Assembly (NCBI GenBank): GCA_003561215.1
Contig: PWXG01000157.1
Coordinates: 1 to 39,486, forward strand
DNA: 39,486 nucleotides
Direction: 5' to 3'
DNA from: Thermotogales bacterium
GTDB lineage: Bacteria; Thermotogota; Thermotogae; Petrotogales; Kosmotogaceae
Positions 31,627-39,486 of this stretch are shown in pieces. The stretch's first letter is position 1, and every line of letters starts with the position of its first letter. A program made the translations under genes and the position numbers. The notes under the pieces were generated by a model. That model saw nothing but the letters and a program-made list of their open reading frames with translations, was not told the origin of the DNA and did not search any database.

Positions 31627-32535
31627 CTACAGGTTCACCAAAACAAGAGACAGCAGTATAAGAGACAGTGCGAAGGCCTCTGAACGAAAAAGCTTCTCCG
31701 AAAAGACCACAACACTCCATATGGTAATCAGAGCAACACTCCCGGCACTATAGAGAGGGAAGACTACAGTGCTCTTCATCACTTCCAGCGACATAATCAG
31801 AAAGAAGGAAGAGAAAAGATTCGGAACTCCTATCATGAGTCCGGTGAGCACTTCACGAAAGCCAAAGCGTTTTCTGGAAACAATCAGAACCATACTGCTT
31901 ATTAGAAAAGCGCTGCTAAACACACATAGGAGAAACACGCTTCTGTATCCTGAAACACTGTAGTGCTGAAAGAACTTGTTGCTGAACTCTGCGATTCCGC
32001 CAAAGAGAAAAAGAAAAGCAAGAGGCATGACCTTGCTTCTGTCTATATCAGCCCTGAAGGGTCTGTAGATCACGATAATTGCAATCAAGGCCATCACAAT
32101 ACCCGTCCACTGTATAGAAGACGGCAACTCCCTCCAGAGGATTATCGCTAGAGACATTGGAACGAGAATGCCCAGTTTCGAGAAAGCCCCGGCCAGGCTT
32201 ATCGTACCATGACCGATACTCTTCTGGTAGAAAACGAAAGCGAGAAAGAAGAAGACTCCGGCAGGAAGACCCACCGTGATTGCCCAGTAGACACTGTGCA
32301 TACCCTGGAAAACACCGTTGTTTCCAACAAAAACTCGCCCTATGGATTCGCTGAACGAAAACTCCTGGCTGCTTCTTTCAGGAAGGTCTGAGGATAGGAG
32401 CAGGGCAGCAACGATCATTGCTCCAAGGTAGTTAAATGTTGTCACAGCAAAGCGATTCAGCATTCTCGTCTCGCTGAGTCGAAACAGAACAGCAATCAGT
32501 GAACTGCAGATTATTGCCGCAACAAGATAAGGCAT
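31627..32535 (-). CDS. DMT-superfamily (EamA-like) transporter
   Basis: A 302-residue protein with about ten hydrophobic segments in two repeats of five, the layout of drug/metabolite transporters. The first helix begins at the start (PYLVAAIICSSLIAVLFR). Segment ISLAGAFSKLGILVPMSLAIILWRELPS and its counterpart VVFPLYSAGSVALITIWSVVVFSEKL mark the EamA repeat pattern. The ligand is unknown. Its gene is followed on the same strand by the racemase-family gene, so a link to amino-acid export or uptake is possible but not shown. The ATG has AGGAG 8 bases upstream. Confidence 0.85.
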   Translation of the reverse strand: MPYLVAAIICSSLIAVLFRLSETRMLNRFAVTTFNYLGAMIVAALLLSSDLPERSSQEFSFSESIGRVFVGNNGVFQGMHSVYWAITVGLPAGVFFFLAFVFYQKSIGHGTISLAGAFSKLGILVPMSLAIILWRELPSSIQWTGIVMALIAIIVIYRPFRADIDRSKVMPLAFLFLFGGIAEFSNKFFQHYSVSGYRSVFLLCVFSSAFLISSMVLIVSRKRFGFREVLTGLMIGVPNLFSSFFLIMSLEVMKSTVVFPLYSAGSVALITIWSVVVFSEKLFRSEAFALSLILLSLVLVNL

Positions 32536-32755
32536 AGAATTTGCTCCTGGTATCCGAGAACATCAACAGGTGGATTATCGGTCAAGTCTTCCTGTAGTCG
32601 ATTTGCACAATTATCACAATTCTTCTGATAACTTCAAATGGGACTTGAAAACGATTCTATGATTCGCTCACAACAGAGAATCTAACATAACAATAACGAA
32701 AAAGATGTATGCGATTCGGCCAGTCCAAGGAAAACCCAATGGGAATTCCTTCTGG

Positions 32756-33598
32756 TTAACCTGCTGTTCCTTCTTCTTGCTGCTGATAATCGTGAAATAT
32801 GGCAGCCAGAAACCCCTTTTGCCTCTCGTAGCCTTCTTTGAGGATCTGGGCATAATAGGCTTCATCGAAAGATAATCCCAGTTCCGCACGCATCAGACCG
32901 ATCAACGGTACCAGAAGTTGATCTAACGCGGCGACTTCCTTGATTGATTCCCGAATAAGATCAATCTGCAGCGGCATAATCTGCTTATTGAGATCTGCAT
33001 GCTCAGTTCTCAAAGCGTTAAGATACTTATCCAGAGACTCACGATCACTCTTCGGTTGACTCAGACGACGTTGATCCAGTTTCACAGAAAGTCCTTCTTC
33101 TTTCTGGTCTGATAAGTGATCAATTCTCTCCCGAAGCTGCTTTATTTCTTTCGTTAAAGACATATTGCGTTCCAAGATGGCACTGTATTTCTCGCGCCTT
33201 ACCGTAAGCCGCATAAAAGCACCCGTCAGATCCAGGTTGAAGGTCGCAACCGCTTTGATGACCTGGCTGTTGCCAACGATGCTGATCTTGCCAATCGCTG
33301 GTGAGTGGTCAGTATAGGATTTCATCAGTTCATCAGAAGAAACACTGAAATCACTGTATCTACTGACGGCGACCAGACCGGCAGAAATGGCCTCCATTGC
33401 GGCCATATAGACGTCACGGCGTAGGTTGAGATCCCGGGCCTTGCTTTCCAGCTTCTGCTCATGTTCATGTTGCAGTCGAAGCCGTTTGGTGTTTGATATA
33501 TTCGTCAGAGCTACGCCGATAAGGGTCAGCAGCGAACCGATTATGATGCCGTAAAACGCGGGTGGAATGCTTTCGACAAAGCTGATAATACTACCCAT
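32756..33598 (-). CDS. Membrane-anchored coiled-coil protein of unknown function
   Basis: A 280-residue protein with one N-terminal membrane helix (about 13-33) and a predicted long helical cytoplasmic part, richest in charge at about 38-60 and 145-215. No conserved domain is recognised. The arginine codons stand out: about 14 of 19 are CGN, whereas neighbouring genes use mainly AGA/AGG. Together with an isolated position between 147- and 220-base spacers, this suggests transfer from another lineage. The ATG has AAGGGGTG upstream. It might belong to a phage-defence or envelope group, but nothing in the sequence shows that. Confidence 0.6.
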   Translation of the reverse strand: MGSIISFVESIPPAFYGIIIGSLLTLIGVALTNISNTKRLRLQHEHEQKLESKARDLNLRRDVYMAAMEAISAGLVAVSRYSDFSVSSDELMKSYTDHSPAIGKISIVGNSQVIKAVATFNLDLTGAFMRLTVRREKYSAILERNMSLTKEIKQLRERIDHLSDQKEEGLSVKLDQRRLSQPKSDRESLDKYLNALRTEHADLNKQIMPLQIDLIRESIKEVAALDQLLVPLIGLMRAELGLSFDEAYYAQILKEGYERQKGFLAAIFHDYQQQEEGTAG

Positions 33599-33744
33599 GT
33601 GTTCACCCCTTGGGAGCCAAATCTTCTTGATACAGTATGTTCCCAGATTACCACGATCGAGCTTCGTTACATGATTGTCCTAACGACATTGTTGCAGCAG
33701 ATCATGGTTATTTTCCTCAGCACTTCTTTTTGTGGGCTCAAGCC

Positions 33745-35262
33745 CTAGCGATTTCTGCGTCTTTGTCTCTTCAGAGAAAAGATTGTTCTCAGTTCTGTGA
33801 TTTCCTCCGAGCCAATGATCCATGAGACAAAAAGAAAGCTAAGTGTCGCAGCTGTCAGCAGTAGGAGCGTAGTAACGTTCCCGGGAACCAATATACCTCT
33901 TAACACCACAACAGAGATGATCATCAGAGCAGACGAAAAAACTGTCTTGCCAATGCTTGAAAGGTCTCTTCCGGAAGGCTTTGAACTCTTCAGAAGCAAT
34001 ACTGCAAGCACCGAAAATCCTGTTATCCCTGCAATGCTAGTTGCCAGTGCTATTCCGATAGGGCCGATTGTCAGGCCAAGCAGGATATCGAGAATCACGT
34101 TAACAGCGACCATGAGGACAGTTATGAGAGATGGCAGTTTTGCATTCTTCTTCGCATAATATGCTCTTGATAAGACTCCGAAACCACCGTAGAAGGGAAG
34201 ACCGATAGCATAGGCGGCAAGTAGCATACTCGTAGCCAGAGTATCTTCTGTAGTGAACGCACCTCGTTCGAACAGGAGAGAGACTATTCCTGCCCTCAAT
34301 GCAAACAGGGCAAGAGTCGCTGGCAGAAGCAGAAACAAGAGCAGTCTAAGCAGCTTCCAGAGTGACCGCGTGAACGCTTCGTGATCAACGTTTTCGCGAG
34401 ATAGTTCAGGAAGAGCCACAGTCGCAACCGCCACGGCAAAAACTCCCAGAGGGAGCTGATATATCCTCATTGCGTATTGCAGGGTAGCTACAACACCTGA
34501 GCCAAGTTCTGTGGCAACCCTCACGTCGACAAGCGAGTTTATCTGATTGATTGCAGGAGCAATTGAAGCGACGGCGAAAAACAGCAAAAACTGTTTTGCG
34601 TCTTGTTTTGAAAAAGACGGAGTTATCTTGAAACCCGCTCTTCTTACAAAAAACATCAAGAGCATCAGCTGAGCAAGTCCTCCGACAACAAAACCGATTG
34701 TTGCACCCAGTATCGCAGGGTCAGTTCGCGAAGAAAGCGTTATACCAAGAATTGTGGTTAGGTTTATGATTGCAGGGCTGAAAGCAGCCACAAAGAAAGC
34801 ATCGAGACTGTTCAGGATCCCATAGAAGACGGCCCAGAGCGATACGAGCAACACAAAAGGAAACGAGATTCTCATGAGATAAGCTGTGAGCTCTACCACC
34901 TCATCGCTCAGGGGTCCGGCAAAGGCATATGAAAGTGGTCTGGAGAAGATGATTCCTCCCAAGGTGACAGCTCCTGCAATAACACACACTATCACAATGG
35001 TCGTTGTGGCGAATACCTGAGCTCGTTTCCTCGAAACCCTCATTCTTTCATTGAACAGCGGAACAAACGAAAGAGTCATCGCTCCTTCTGCGAAGATCTT
35101 TCTAAGGAAAAAGGGTATCAGTATCGCTATCAAATAGGCATCATACTGCTCCGACGTCCCGAAATACCCTGCAAAGAGGCCATCACGGAGCAATCCTGTC
35201 AATCGTGAAATCATCGTTGCGACTGCAAATGCAAGCGTTTTGCCCAGAATGCTGTTTGTCAT
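33745..35262 (-). CDS. murJ: Lipid II flippase MurJ
   Basis: A 505-residue integral membrane protein of the MOP superfamily (MurJ/MviN). It flips the peptidoglycan precursor lipid II across the cytoplasmic membrane. It has about 14 membrane segments. The N-terminal pattern ATMISRLTGLLRDGLFAGYFG and the segment FFLRKIFAEGAMTLSFVPLF are diagnostic of MurJ. So is the charged-residue-bearing helix region RVATELGSGVVATLQYAMRIYQLPLGVFAVAVATVALP. The ATG at 35262 was chosen because GGAGG ends 5 bases before it; a TTG at 35274 has no site. It is transcribed away from the DeoR/sugar operon. Confidence 0.95.
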   Translation of the reverse strand: MTNSILGKTLAFAVATMISRLTGLLRDGLFAGYFGTSEQYDAYLIAILIPFFLRKIFAEGAMTLSFVPLFNERMRVSRKRAQVFATTTIVIVCVIAGAVTLGGIIFSRPLSYAFAGPLSDEVVELTAYLMRISFPFVLLVSLWAVFYGILNSLDAFFVAAFSPAIINLTTILGITLSSRTDPAILGATIGFVVGGLAQLMLLMFFVRRAGFKITPSFSKQDAKQFLLFFAVASIAPAINQINSLVDVRVATELGSGVVATLQYAMRIYQLPLGVFAVAVATVALPELSRENVDHEAFTRSLWKLLRLLLFLLLPATLALFALRAGIVSLLFERGAFTTEDTLATSMLLAAYAIGLPFYGGFGVLSRAYYAKKNAKLPSLITVLMVAVNVILDILLGLTIGPIGIALATSIAGITGFSVLAVLLLKSSKPSGRDLSSIGKTVFSSALMIISVVVLRGILVPGNVTTLLLLTAATLSFLFVSWIIGSEEITELRTIFSLKRQRRRNR

Positions 35263-35282
35263 GAAACCCTCCAACCAGAGTA

Positions 35283-35288
35283 ATTATA
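35283..35288 (-). promoter_or_regulatory. Candidate -10 element of murJ
   Basis: A TATAAT on the minus strand lies 20 bases upstream of the murJ ATG, with the GGAGG site between them. The -35 region is poor. A short leader of about 14 bases would result. Confidence 0.4.
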
Positions 35289-35337
35289 CATGTTCATCGA
35301 GAAGACCACGAAAACGAGTGAAAAAAGGAAGGGAAGA

Positions 35338-35359
35338 CCAAAGATAACCAAAAGATAAC
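35338..35359 (+). promoter_or_regulatory. Direct repeats spaced 11 bases, candidate DeoR operator
   Basis: Two copies of AAAGATAAC (35340-35348 and 35351-35359), each preceded by CC(A)A, repeat with an 11-base period, about one helical turn. They lie between murJ and the divergent deoR-type gene. DeoR-family proteins often bind such repeats near their own promoters, so autoregulation is a reasonable guess. Confidence 0.35.
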
Positions 35360-35460
35360 TAAACGAATGTGTTCACAAGTCAAACAGAAAGAATAGGAAA
35401 CATAAACGCAAATAATCGGAGATAGATCGACCCTATCAGGTTATGTGATCAAGAAACTAC

Positions 35461-36258
35461 ATGTTATCCTTTTTTGAGGAGGCGAGCAGAATACTAGCTG
35501 AAGAGAGAAGAAGGTTTGTTCTCGATAAGCTTATCAGTAAGGGTGAAATCCGTTCTGCGGCGATTGCAGAAGAGTTAGGTGTTTCCGAAGTCACTCTCAG
35601 AAGCGATCTCACTGAACTCGAGAAGGAGGGTCTTCTCAGAAGGGTTCACGGAGGAGCAGTGCGGATGCGCGTTCAGAGATACGATCCTGAGTTTCAGGAA
35701 CAGATAGCAATTGACGTGGATGAAAAGCGTGAAATCGCCTCAAAAGCTTCCAGAGTCGTTGACAAAAACGACGTGATCTTCATAGATTCAGGCAGCACAA
35801 CGTTGTTCTTTTTTGAAGAACTCGCCAAAAAGCCACCCGCCAGTCTTACTGTAGTCACAAACTCTCTATACATAGTTAACGCTGTTGCCCAGACCTCTGG
35901 GATAAACCTGGTGGTTATGGGAGGTACTTTTCAGCAAAACACGATGAACTTCCTGGATTTTGAGATCAACCCCTTTCTCACAAGATACAACGTAAATAAG
36001 GCGTTTCTCGGAATAAACGGAATGGACGAAACAGGTTACTACGCTTCCAATATTCTCGAAGCAGAGACGAAAAAACTGGTGTGTAATGCGTGTAATGACA
36101 TATATGTTCTCGTCAGCAGCTCAAAGCATTTCAAGAGATCTTTGGTGCTGATCAGTAACTGGACGGGCAGAGAACAAATCATTACTACTGATTTGAGGGA
36201 TGCTTCAGAAGAAAGATTCGAGAAACTCAGCAACGAGAAACATGTGAGAGTTTTCTGA
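35461..36258 (+). CDS. DeoR-family transcriptional regulator of the sugar operon
   Basis: A 265-residue repressor. The N-terminal winged helix-turn-helix (about 15-70) has IAEELGVSEVTLRSDLTELEKEGLLRRVHGGAV, the DeoR signature. The effector domain (about 80-250) is a ribose-isomerase-like fold that senses a phosphorylated sugar, with DSGSTT and VVTNSLYIVNAV. It is followed 50 bases later by the solute-binding protein gene on the same strand, so it almost certainly controls the transport operon and itself. The ATG at 35461 lacks a ribosome site. A perfect AGGAGG lies at 35477-35482, 8 bases before an in-frame ATA, so the start remains uncertain. Confidence 0.92.
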   Translation: MLSFFEEASRILAEERRRFVLDKLISKGEIRSAAIAEELGVSEVTLRSDLTELEKEGLLRRVHGGAVRMRVQRYDPEFQEQIAIDVDEKREIASKASRVVDKNDVIFIDSGSTTLFFFEELAKKPPASLTVVTNSLYIVNAVAQTSGINLVVMGGTFQQNTMNFLDFEINPFLTRYNVNKAFLGINGMDETGYYASNILEAETKKLVCNACNDIYVLVSSSKHFKRSLVLISNWTGREQIITTDLRDASEERFEKLSNEKHVRVF

Positions 36259-36308
36259 GTAAACTCACAGAACACAGAACGAAGACTCATAACAAGAGGA
36301 GGGAAAAC

Positions 36309-37577
36309 ATGAAGAGAATTACAGTACTACTGGCACTTGCAGCCTTTTTGCTATTAGGTGCAATGAGCTTTGCACAGATCGAGCTTGAAGTCTGGTATCA
36401 CGACGGAAGACTCGAGGAAAGAATGGTAATAAGGGATCAGATCGAGAGGTTCAACGCGAGCCAGGACAGAATAGTGGTGAGAGGTGTTGAAATCCCCGAA
36501 GGAACCTACACAGACCAGGTAAACGCCGCAGCTCTTGCTGGAAGACTGCCGGACATTCTCGACCTGGATGGACCAACGGTAGCCAACTTTGCATGGGGTT
36601 ACTACTTGTATCCACTTGATGAGTTCATCACGGATGAACTCATGGACGATTTACTCCCCTCAATCATCCAGCAAGGTCTTTATCAGGGACACATGTGGGC
36701 GGTTGGAACGTTCGATTCCGGACTCGCAATCTACGGCAATCGAGCATATCTTGAGCGAGTCGGAGCAAGGATCCCCGAAGGTGTAGACGATGCATGGACC
36801 ATGGAAGAGCTCATGGACATTCTCTACAAGCTGAAGGAGCTTCCCGAAGTAACTTATCCGTTTGACTTCAAGATCAACTACGGTGTAGGCGAATGGTTCA
36901 CATATGGTTTCTCACCGATATGGCAAGCTTTTGGTGCTGATCTGATCGACAGAGAAACCTATATGTCGGCCGAAGGCGTTCTGAACGGACCAGAAGGCAT
37001 AGCAGCCGGCGAATGGTTCCAGAGGCTGTTCATGGAAGGATTAGCACATCCTAATCCTCCAGGTGATGCTGAGTTTGTCGAAGGAAGAGCAGCGCTCTCC
37101 TGGGTTGGACACTGGGCATTTCCTCAGTACTCAGAAGAACTCGGCGACGACCTCGTGCTGATTCCGATGCCGAAATTCCCTGAAGGACAGGCCACAGGGA
37201 TGGGCTCATGGGCATGGAGTCTCACGTCTGCCTGTGAAGATCCGGCTGCTGCCTGGGAATTCATCGAGTTCATCTTGCAGCCAGAAGAAATTGTCAAGAT
37301 GACAAATGCAAATGGCGCAGTACCTTCAAGATTCAGCGCCATAGAGCTTTCTGAATACTACAAAGAAGGAGGACCTCTCGAACTCTTTGTAGAGCAATTG
37401 AACACGATTGCTGTTGAAAGACCTGTTACGCCAGCATATCCCACGATTACGGCTGTTTTCGCAGATGTGATCGATAACATTATAAGAGGCGGAGACGTAA
37501 AAGCACTACTTGATAGAGCTGTTAGGGATATCGACAGGGATATTCGTGACAATGATGGTTATCCCTTTGAGTGGTAG
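36309..37577 (+). CDS. ABC transporter sugar-binding protein
   Basis: A 422-residue extracellular solute-binding protein (family 1, MalE-like). The signal peptide is residues 1-22 (KRITVLLALAAFLLLGAMSFA) with a cleavage site after SFA; there is no lipobox. The mature part has ELEVWYHDGRLEERM at the N-terminus, PDILDLDGPTVANFAWGYYLYPLDEFI, and the WAVGTFDSGLAIYGNRAYLERVGA and AAWEFIEFILQPEE blocks of the family. It delivers a carbohydrate to the two permeases encoded downstream; which sugar is unknown. A strong GGAGGG site precedes the ATG. The intercistronic hairpin after the stop (37590-37622) probably raises its level relative to the permeases. Confidence 0.93.
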   Translation: MKRITVLLALAAFLLLGAMSFAQIELEVWYHDGRLEERMVIRDQIERFNASQDRIVVRGVEIPEGTYTDQVNAAALAGRLPDILDLDGPTVANFAWGYYLYPLDEFITDELMDDLLPSIIQQGLYQGHMWAVGTFDSGLAIYGNRAYLERVGARIPEGVDDAWTMEELMDILYKLKELPEVTYPFDFKINYGVGEWFTYGFSPIWQAFGADLIDRETYMSAEGVLNGPEGIAAGEWFQRLFMEGLAHPNPPGDAEFVEGRAALSWVGHWAFPQYSEELGDDLVLIPMPKFPEGQATGMGSWAWSLTSACEDPAAAWEFIEFILQPEEIVKMTNANGAVPSRFSAIELSEYYKEGGPLELFVEQLNTIAVERPVTPAYPTITAVFADVIDNIIRGGDVKALLDRAVRDIDRDIRDNDGYPFEW

Positions 37578-37589
37578 TAACTGACTGTT

Positions 37590-37622
37590 AAGTAAGGGTG
37601 GGCGAAAAGCCCACCCTTACTT
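37590..37622 (+). promoter_or_regulatory. Intercistronic hairpin between binding-protein and permease genes
   Basis: A perfect 14-bp stem (AAGTAAGGGTGGGC with its complement) and a 5-base loop begins 12 bases after the binding-protein stop and ends just before the permease AGGAGG site. There is no T-run. It would protect the upstream mRNA end from 3' decay and partly attenuate the permeases, a common way to make binding protein in excess. It could also be a leaky terminator. Confidence 0.75.
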
Positions 37623-37637
37623 GATTAGGAGGTCGTT

Positions 37638-38540
37638 ATGGCGAGACATGTTTCCACAGATAGAAGAAGAGGCTTCCGGCATGCCTTGATCTTTCTTATC
37701 CCTGGTCTAGCCCTGCTAATAACGTTCATGATCGTTCCTTTTGTATCGGCCTTCATTGTCTCGTTCACCAACACAAGGTTGATAGCCAGGGTGCCTGCGA
37801 GGTTCATCGGTTTTGACAACTACGTAAGGATGTTCCAGGACGATGTGTTTGGCAAGTCACTTCTAAACATCTTCTATTTTGTCGCGGTTGTAGTCCCTAT
37901 CCAGACGATGTTTGCTCTCGCACTGGCTGTTCTGGTCAACCAGAGGATAAAAGGGACAACATTCTTCAGGACAGCGTATTTCCTTCCCACTGTTACTGTC
38001 ATGGTCGTGGTATCGGTAATATGGAGCTTTCTATATCATCCAGAAGGATTGATAAACGGTTTCATGCAGACGATTACCTTTGGGCGCTGGACACCTATCG
38101 ACTTCCTGAACAACAGGTCGTGGGCGTTTCCTTCGATCATGCTTCTGTCGATATGGCAGGGAGTAGGATTTCAGATGATCATCTTCCTTGCAGGACTTCA
38201 GAGCATTCCTGAGACGCTCTATGAAGCCGCTACGATCGACGGAGCAAACAGATGGAAGCAGTTCCGCTACATCACATTGCCCCAACTAAAAAGCACGACA
38301 GCCTTTGTAATAATTTCGACAACGATATTAGCTTTCAGACTATTTGACCAGGTCTATATAATGACAAGAGGTGGCCCGGAAAGAACAACATACACCGTTA
38401 TGCTTCACATCTACGAACAGGGGTTTAGGAGGCAGAATGTCGGTTACGCTTCGGCCCTCACCGTTGCCTTCTTTTTAATCGTGTTGGGGATTTCAATCGT
38501 CCAGCGGTTGATACTCAAAGAAGAGCGGGAGGTGGCCTGA
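37638..38540 (+). CDS. Sugar ABC transporter permease, MalF type
   Basis: A 300-residue inner-membrane protein with six membrane helices. The EAA loop, which docks on the ATPase, reads YEAATIDGANRWKQFRYITLPQL (about 194-216). The N-terminal FMIVPFVSAFIVSFTN and the GFDNYVRMF segment are typical of the MalF/UgpA group. It forms the channel with the next permease. No ATPase gene is in the operon within the window, so a shared MsmX-like ATPase elsewhere is inferred. The ATG has AGGAGG 7 bases upstream and follows the intercistronic hairpin. Confidence 0.94.
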   Translation: MARHVSTDRRRGFRHALIFLIPGLALLITFMIVPFVSAFIVSFTNTRLIARVPARFIGFDNYVRMFQDDVFGKSLLNIFYFVAVVVPIQTMFALALAVLVNQRIKGTTFFRTAYFLPTVTVMVVVSVIWSFLYHPEGLINGFMQTITFGRWTPIDFLNNRSWAFPSIMLLSIWQGVGFQMIIFLAGLQSIPETLYEAATIDGANRWKQFRYITLPQLKSTTAFVIISTTILAFRLFDQVYIMTRGGPERTTYTVMLHIYEQGFRRQNVGYASALTVAFFLIVLGISIVQRLILKEEREVA

Positions 38541-39395
38541 ATGGAAAAGCCGAGAAGCAAAAAGAAGGCAGAACTCGTAAGCAAGACTATCAGTTACATC
38601 CTCTTGACGCTGCTTGCTTTTTTCTTCTTCTTCCCGTTGATCTATATGATATCGACATCACTCAACCCTGACGAACGGGAAATCGAAAGACAGATGGGTT
38701 CAGCGCGAGCGTTTATCCCTGAGCAGGTGTCTTTTGAAAACTTCAGAAATGTCTTTGACAGAATGCCGTTTGGACGCTATCTATTCAACTCGATATTCAT
38801 AGTAGGATCAACCGTGTTCATAGGTGTTTTTGTAAATTCCATGGCTGCGTATGGACTAGCGCGTTTCACCTTTGCAGGGCGCGGGGCGCTAGTTTCGCTG
38901 GTAATCGCTCTTATGATAATTCCTTTCGAAGCTATTGCGATTCCGTTGCTCTTGATGACAGCACGCTGGGGATGGCTTGACAGTTATCATGTTCAGATCA
39001 TTCCTTTCATTGCCAATCCATTTTACCTGTTTCTCTTTTATCAGTTCTTTATAGGCTTTCCCGTAGCGCTCGAAGAAGCAGCGTTGCTCGACGGTGCAGG
39101 CTGGTTCAAGATATTCTGGAAGATTGCATTACCTCTATCAAAGCCGATTATAGCTAGCGTCGCGATACTCCACTTTTTGATGCAGTGGGGTATGTTCTTG
39201 TGGCCTTTGATGGTCACAGTTGGACCAGAGTTCAGACCTTTACCTGTGGCTATGCAGGTCTTCTTCGGTCAGTATCCCAGGCTATGGGGAGATATAATGG
39301 CATTTGCTGCGATGATGACGCTGCCGGTAATCGCAGTCTTTGTACTTCTGCAGGGTCAGTATGTTAGAAGTGTTGCCCAATCAGGAATAAAATAG
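38541..39395 (+). CDS. Sugar ABC transporter permease, MalG type
   Basis: A 284-residue partner permease with six membrane helices. Its EAA loop is EEAALLDGAGWFKIFWKIALPLSKPI (about 175-201). The N-terminal LLAFFFFFPLIYMISTSLNPDE and FENFRNVFDRMPFGRYLFNS are characteristic of the MalG/UgpE group. The start ATG abuts the TGA of the upstream permease with no spacing, so translation is coupled. The ribosome site is weak (GGGAGG within the upstream gene end). Confidence 0.94.
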   Translation: MEKPRSKKKAELVSKTISYILLTLLAFFFFFPLIYMISTSLNPDEREIERQMGSARAFIPEQVSFENFRNVFDRMPFGRYLFNSIFIVGSTVFIGVFVNSMAAYGLARFTFAGRGALVSLVIALMIIPFEAIAIPLLLMTARWGWLDSYHVQIIPFIANPFYLFLFYQFFIGFPVALEEAALLDGAGWFKIFWKIALPLSKPIIASVAILHFLMQWGMFLWPLMVTVGPEFRPLPVAMQVFFGQYPRLWGDIMAFAAMMTLPVIAVFVLLQGQYVRSVAQSGIK

Positions 39396-39405
39396 GGAGC
39401 AGATC

Positions 39406-39486
39406 TTGAGCAAGATTGTCGTTATTGGGGAATTGCTGGTGGATATGATCTCCACCGAATATGTTGACGATCTGGCGAGTGCTTCG
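39406..39486 (+). CDS. PfkB-family carbohydrate kinase (3' end missing)
   Basis: Only the first 27 codons are in the window. They read SKIVVIGELLVDMIS, the N-terminal strand and GE(L)LVD motif of PfkB/ribokinase-family sugar kinases. The TTG start has GGGAG about 6 bases upstream and follows the permease stop by 10 bases. As last visible member of the DeoR/solute-binding/permease operon, it would phosphorylate the imported sugar. The substrate cannot be told from this fragment. Confidence 0.75.
   Translation, partial: MSKIVVIGELLVDMISTEYVDDLASAS

Noticed and set aside
32717-32741. Imperfect hairpin AAGGAA...TTCCTT after the coiled-coil protein gene
   Set aside because: The stem has an internal mismatch and no T-run on the minus strand, so terminator function is not supported.
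32668-32889. Minus-strand frame of 73 codons overlapping the 3' end of the coiled-coil protein gene
   Set aside because: It overlaps the supported gene in another frame and continues into non-conserved spacer.
1-39486. CRISPR array, transposase, integrase or toxin-antitoxin pair
   Set aside because: No regularly spaced repeats, terminal inverted repeats, recombinase motifs or adjacent small toxin/antitoxin genes were seen.

Overview
The window reads as a chromosomal segment from a bacterium of the Thermotogota, most like the mesophilic Mesotoga/Kosmotoga side of the phylum. This is an inference from gene content, a GC content near the mid-40s percent, a general preference for AGA/AGG arginine codons, frequent TTG/GTG starts and strong GGAGG ribosome binding sites. 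No search was run. The window is mostly ordinary housekeeping and accessory metabolism. There is no CRISPR array, insertion sequence, integrase or phage module.

Layout. 1-3813 (+): the 3' part of a Fur/PerR-type regulator, then pheS and pheT. 3833-7140 (-): a three-gene unit of a PP-loop ATPase, a Cof-type HAD phosphatase and lnt. 7207-7400 (-): a compact tRNA-Val(GAC) unit with its own promoter and terminator. 7420-11339 (-): panD (with an in-frame stop), a tmcAL-like gene and priA. 11562-14192 (+): xseA, xseB and a cytoplasmic trypsin-like protease. 14173-14884 (-): a nitroreductase pseudogene. 14982-15758 (-): an ADP-ribosylglycohydrolase, divergent from an RND/MMPL-type exporter and a Cys-cluster protein (15861-18663, +). 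18694-21355 (-): an alpha/beta hydrolase and a lipoprotein with a probable circularly permuted NlpC/P60 fold. 21720-22547 (+): a membrane-anchored conserved protein. 22980-25475 (+): a translationally coupled operon of a cobalamin-binding protein and a MacB/LolCD-type ABC transporter. 25609-30827: a GmhB-like HAD protein, a glutathione peroxidase, a PPOX-family protein, a D-2-hydroxyacid dehydrogenase, an aldo/keto reductase and two coupled flavodoxin-fold proteins. 30881-35262 (-): an Asp/Glu racemase-family protein, a DMT transporter, a coiled-coil membrane protein with foreign-looking codon use, and murJ. 35461-39486 (+): a sugar uptake operon of DeoR regulator, solute-binding protein, two permeases and a PfkB-family kinase cut by the window end.

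The observations most worth a second look are: panD, in which a TAA stands exactly at the position of catalytic Tyr58; a B12-binding protein coupled to an ABC exporter; a lipoprotein with a His-before-Cys peptidase-like arrangement; a GmhB-like HAD protein lacking its second catalytic Asp; and candidate AUU/AUA starts for priA and the DeoR regulator. Several disrupted genes lie in 11.0-22.9 kb. They could be true decay or sequence errors, and the read data should be checked before interpreting them. No clearly new multi-gene system was found.
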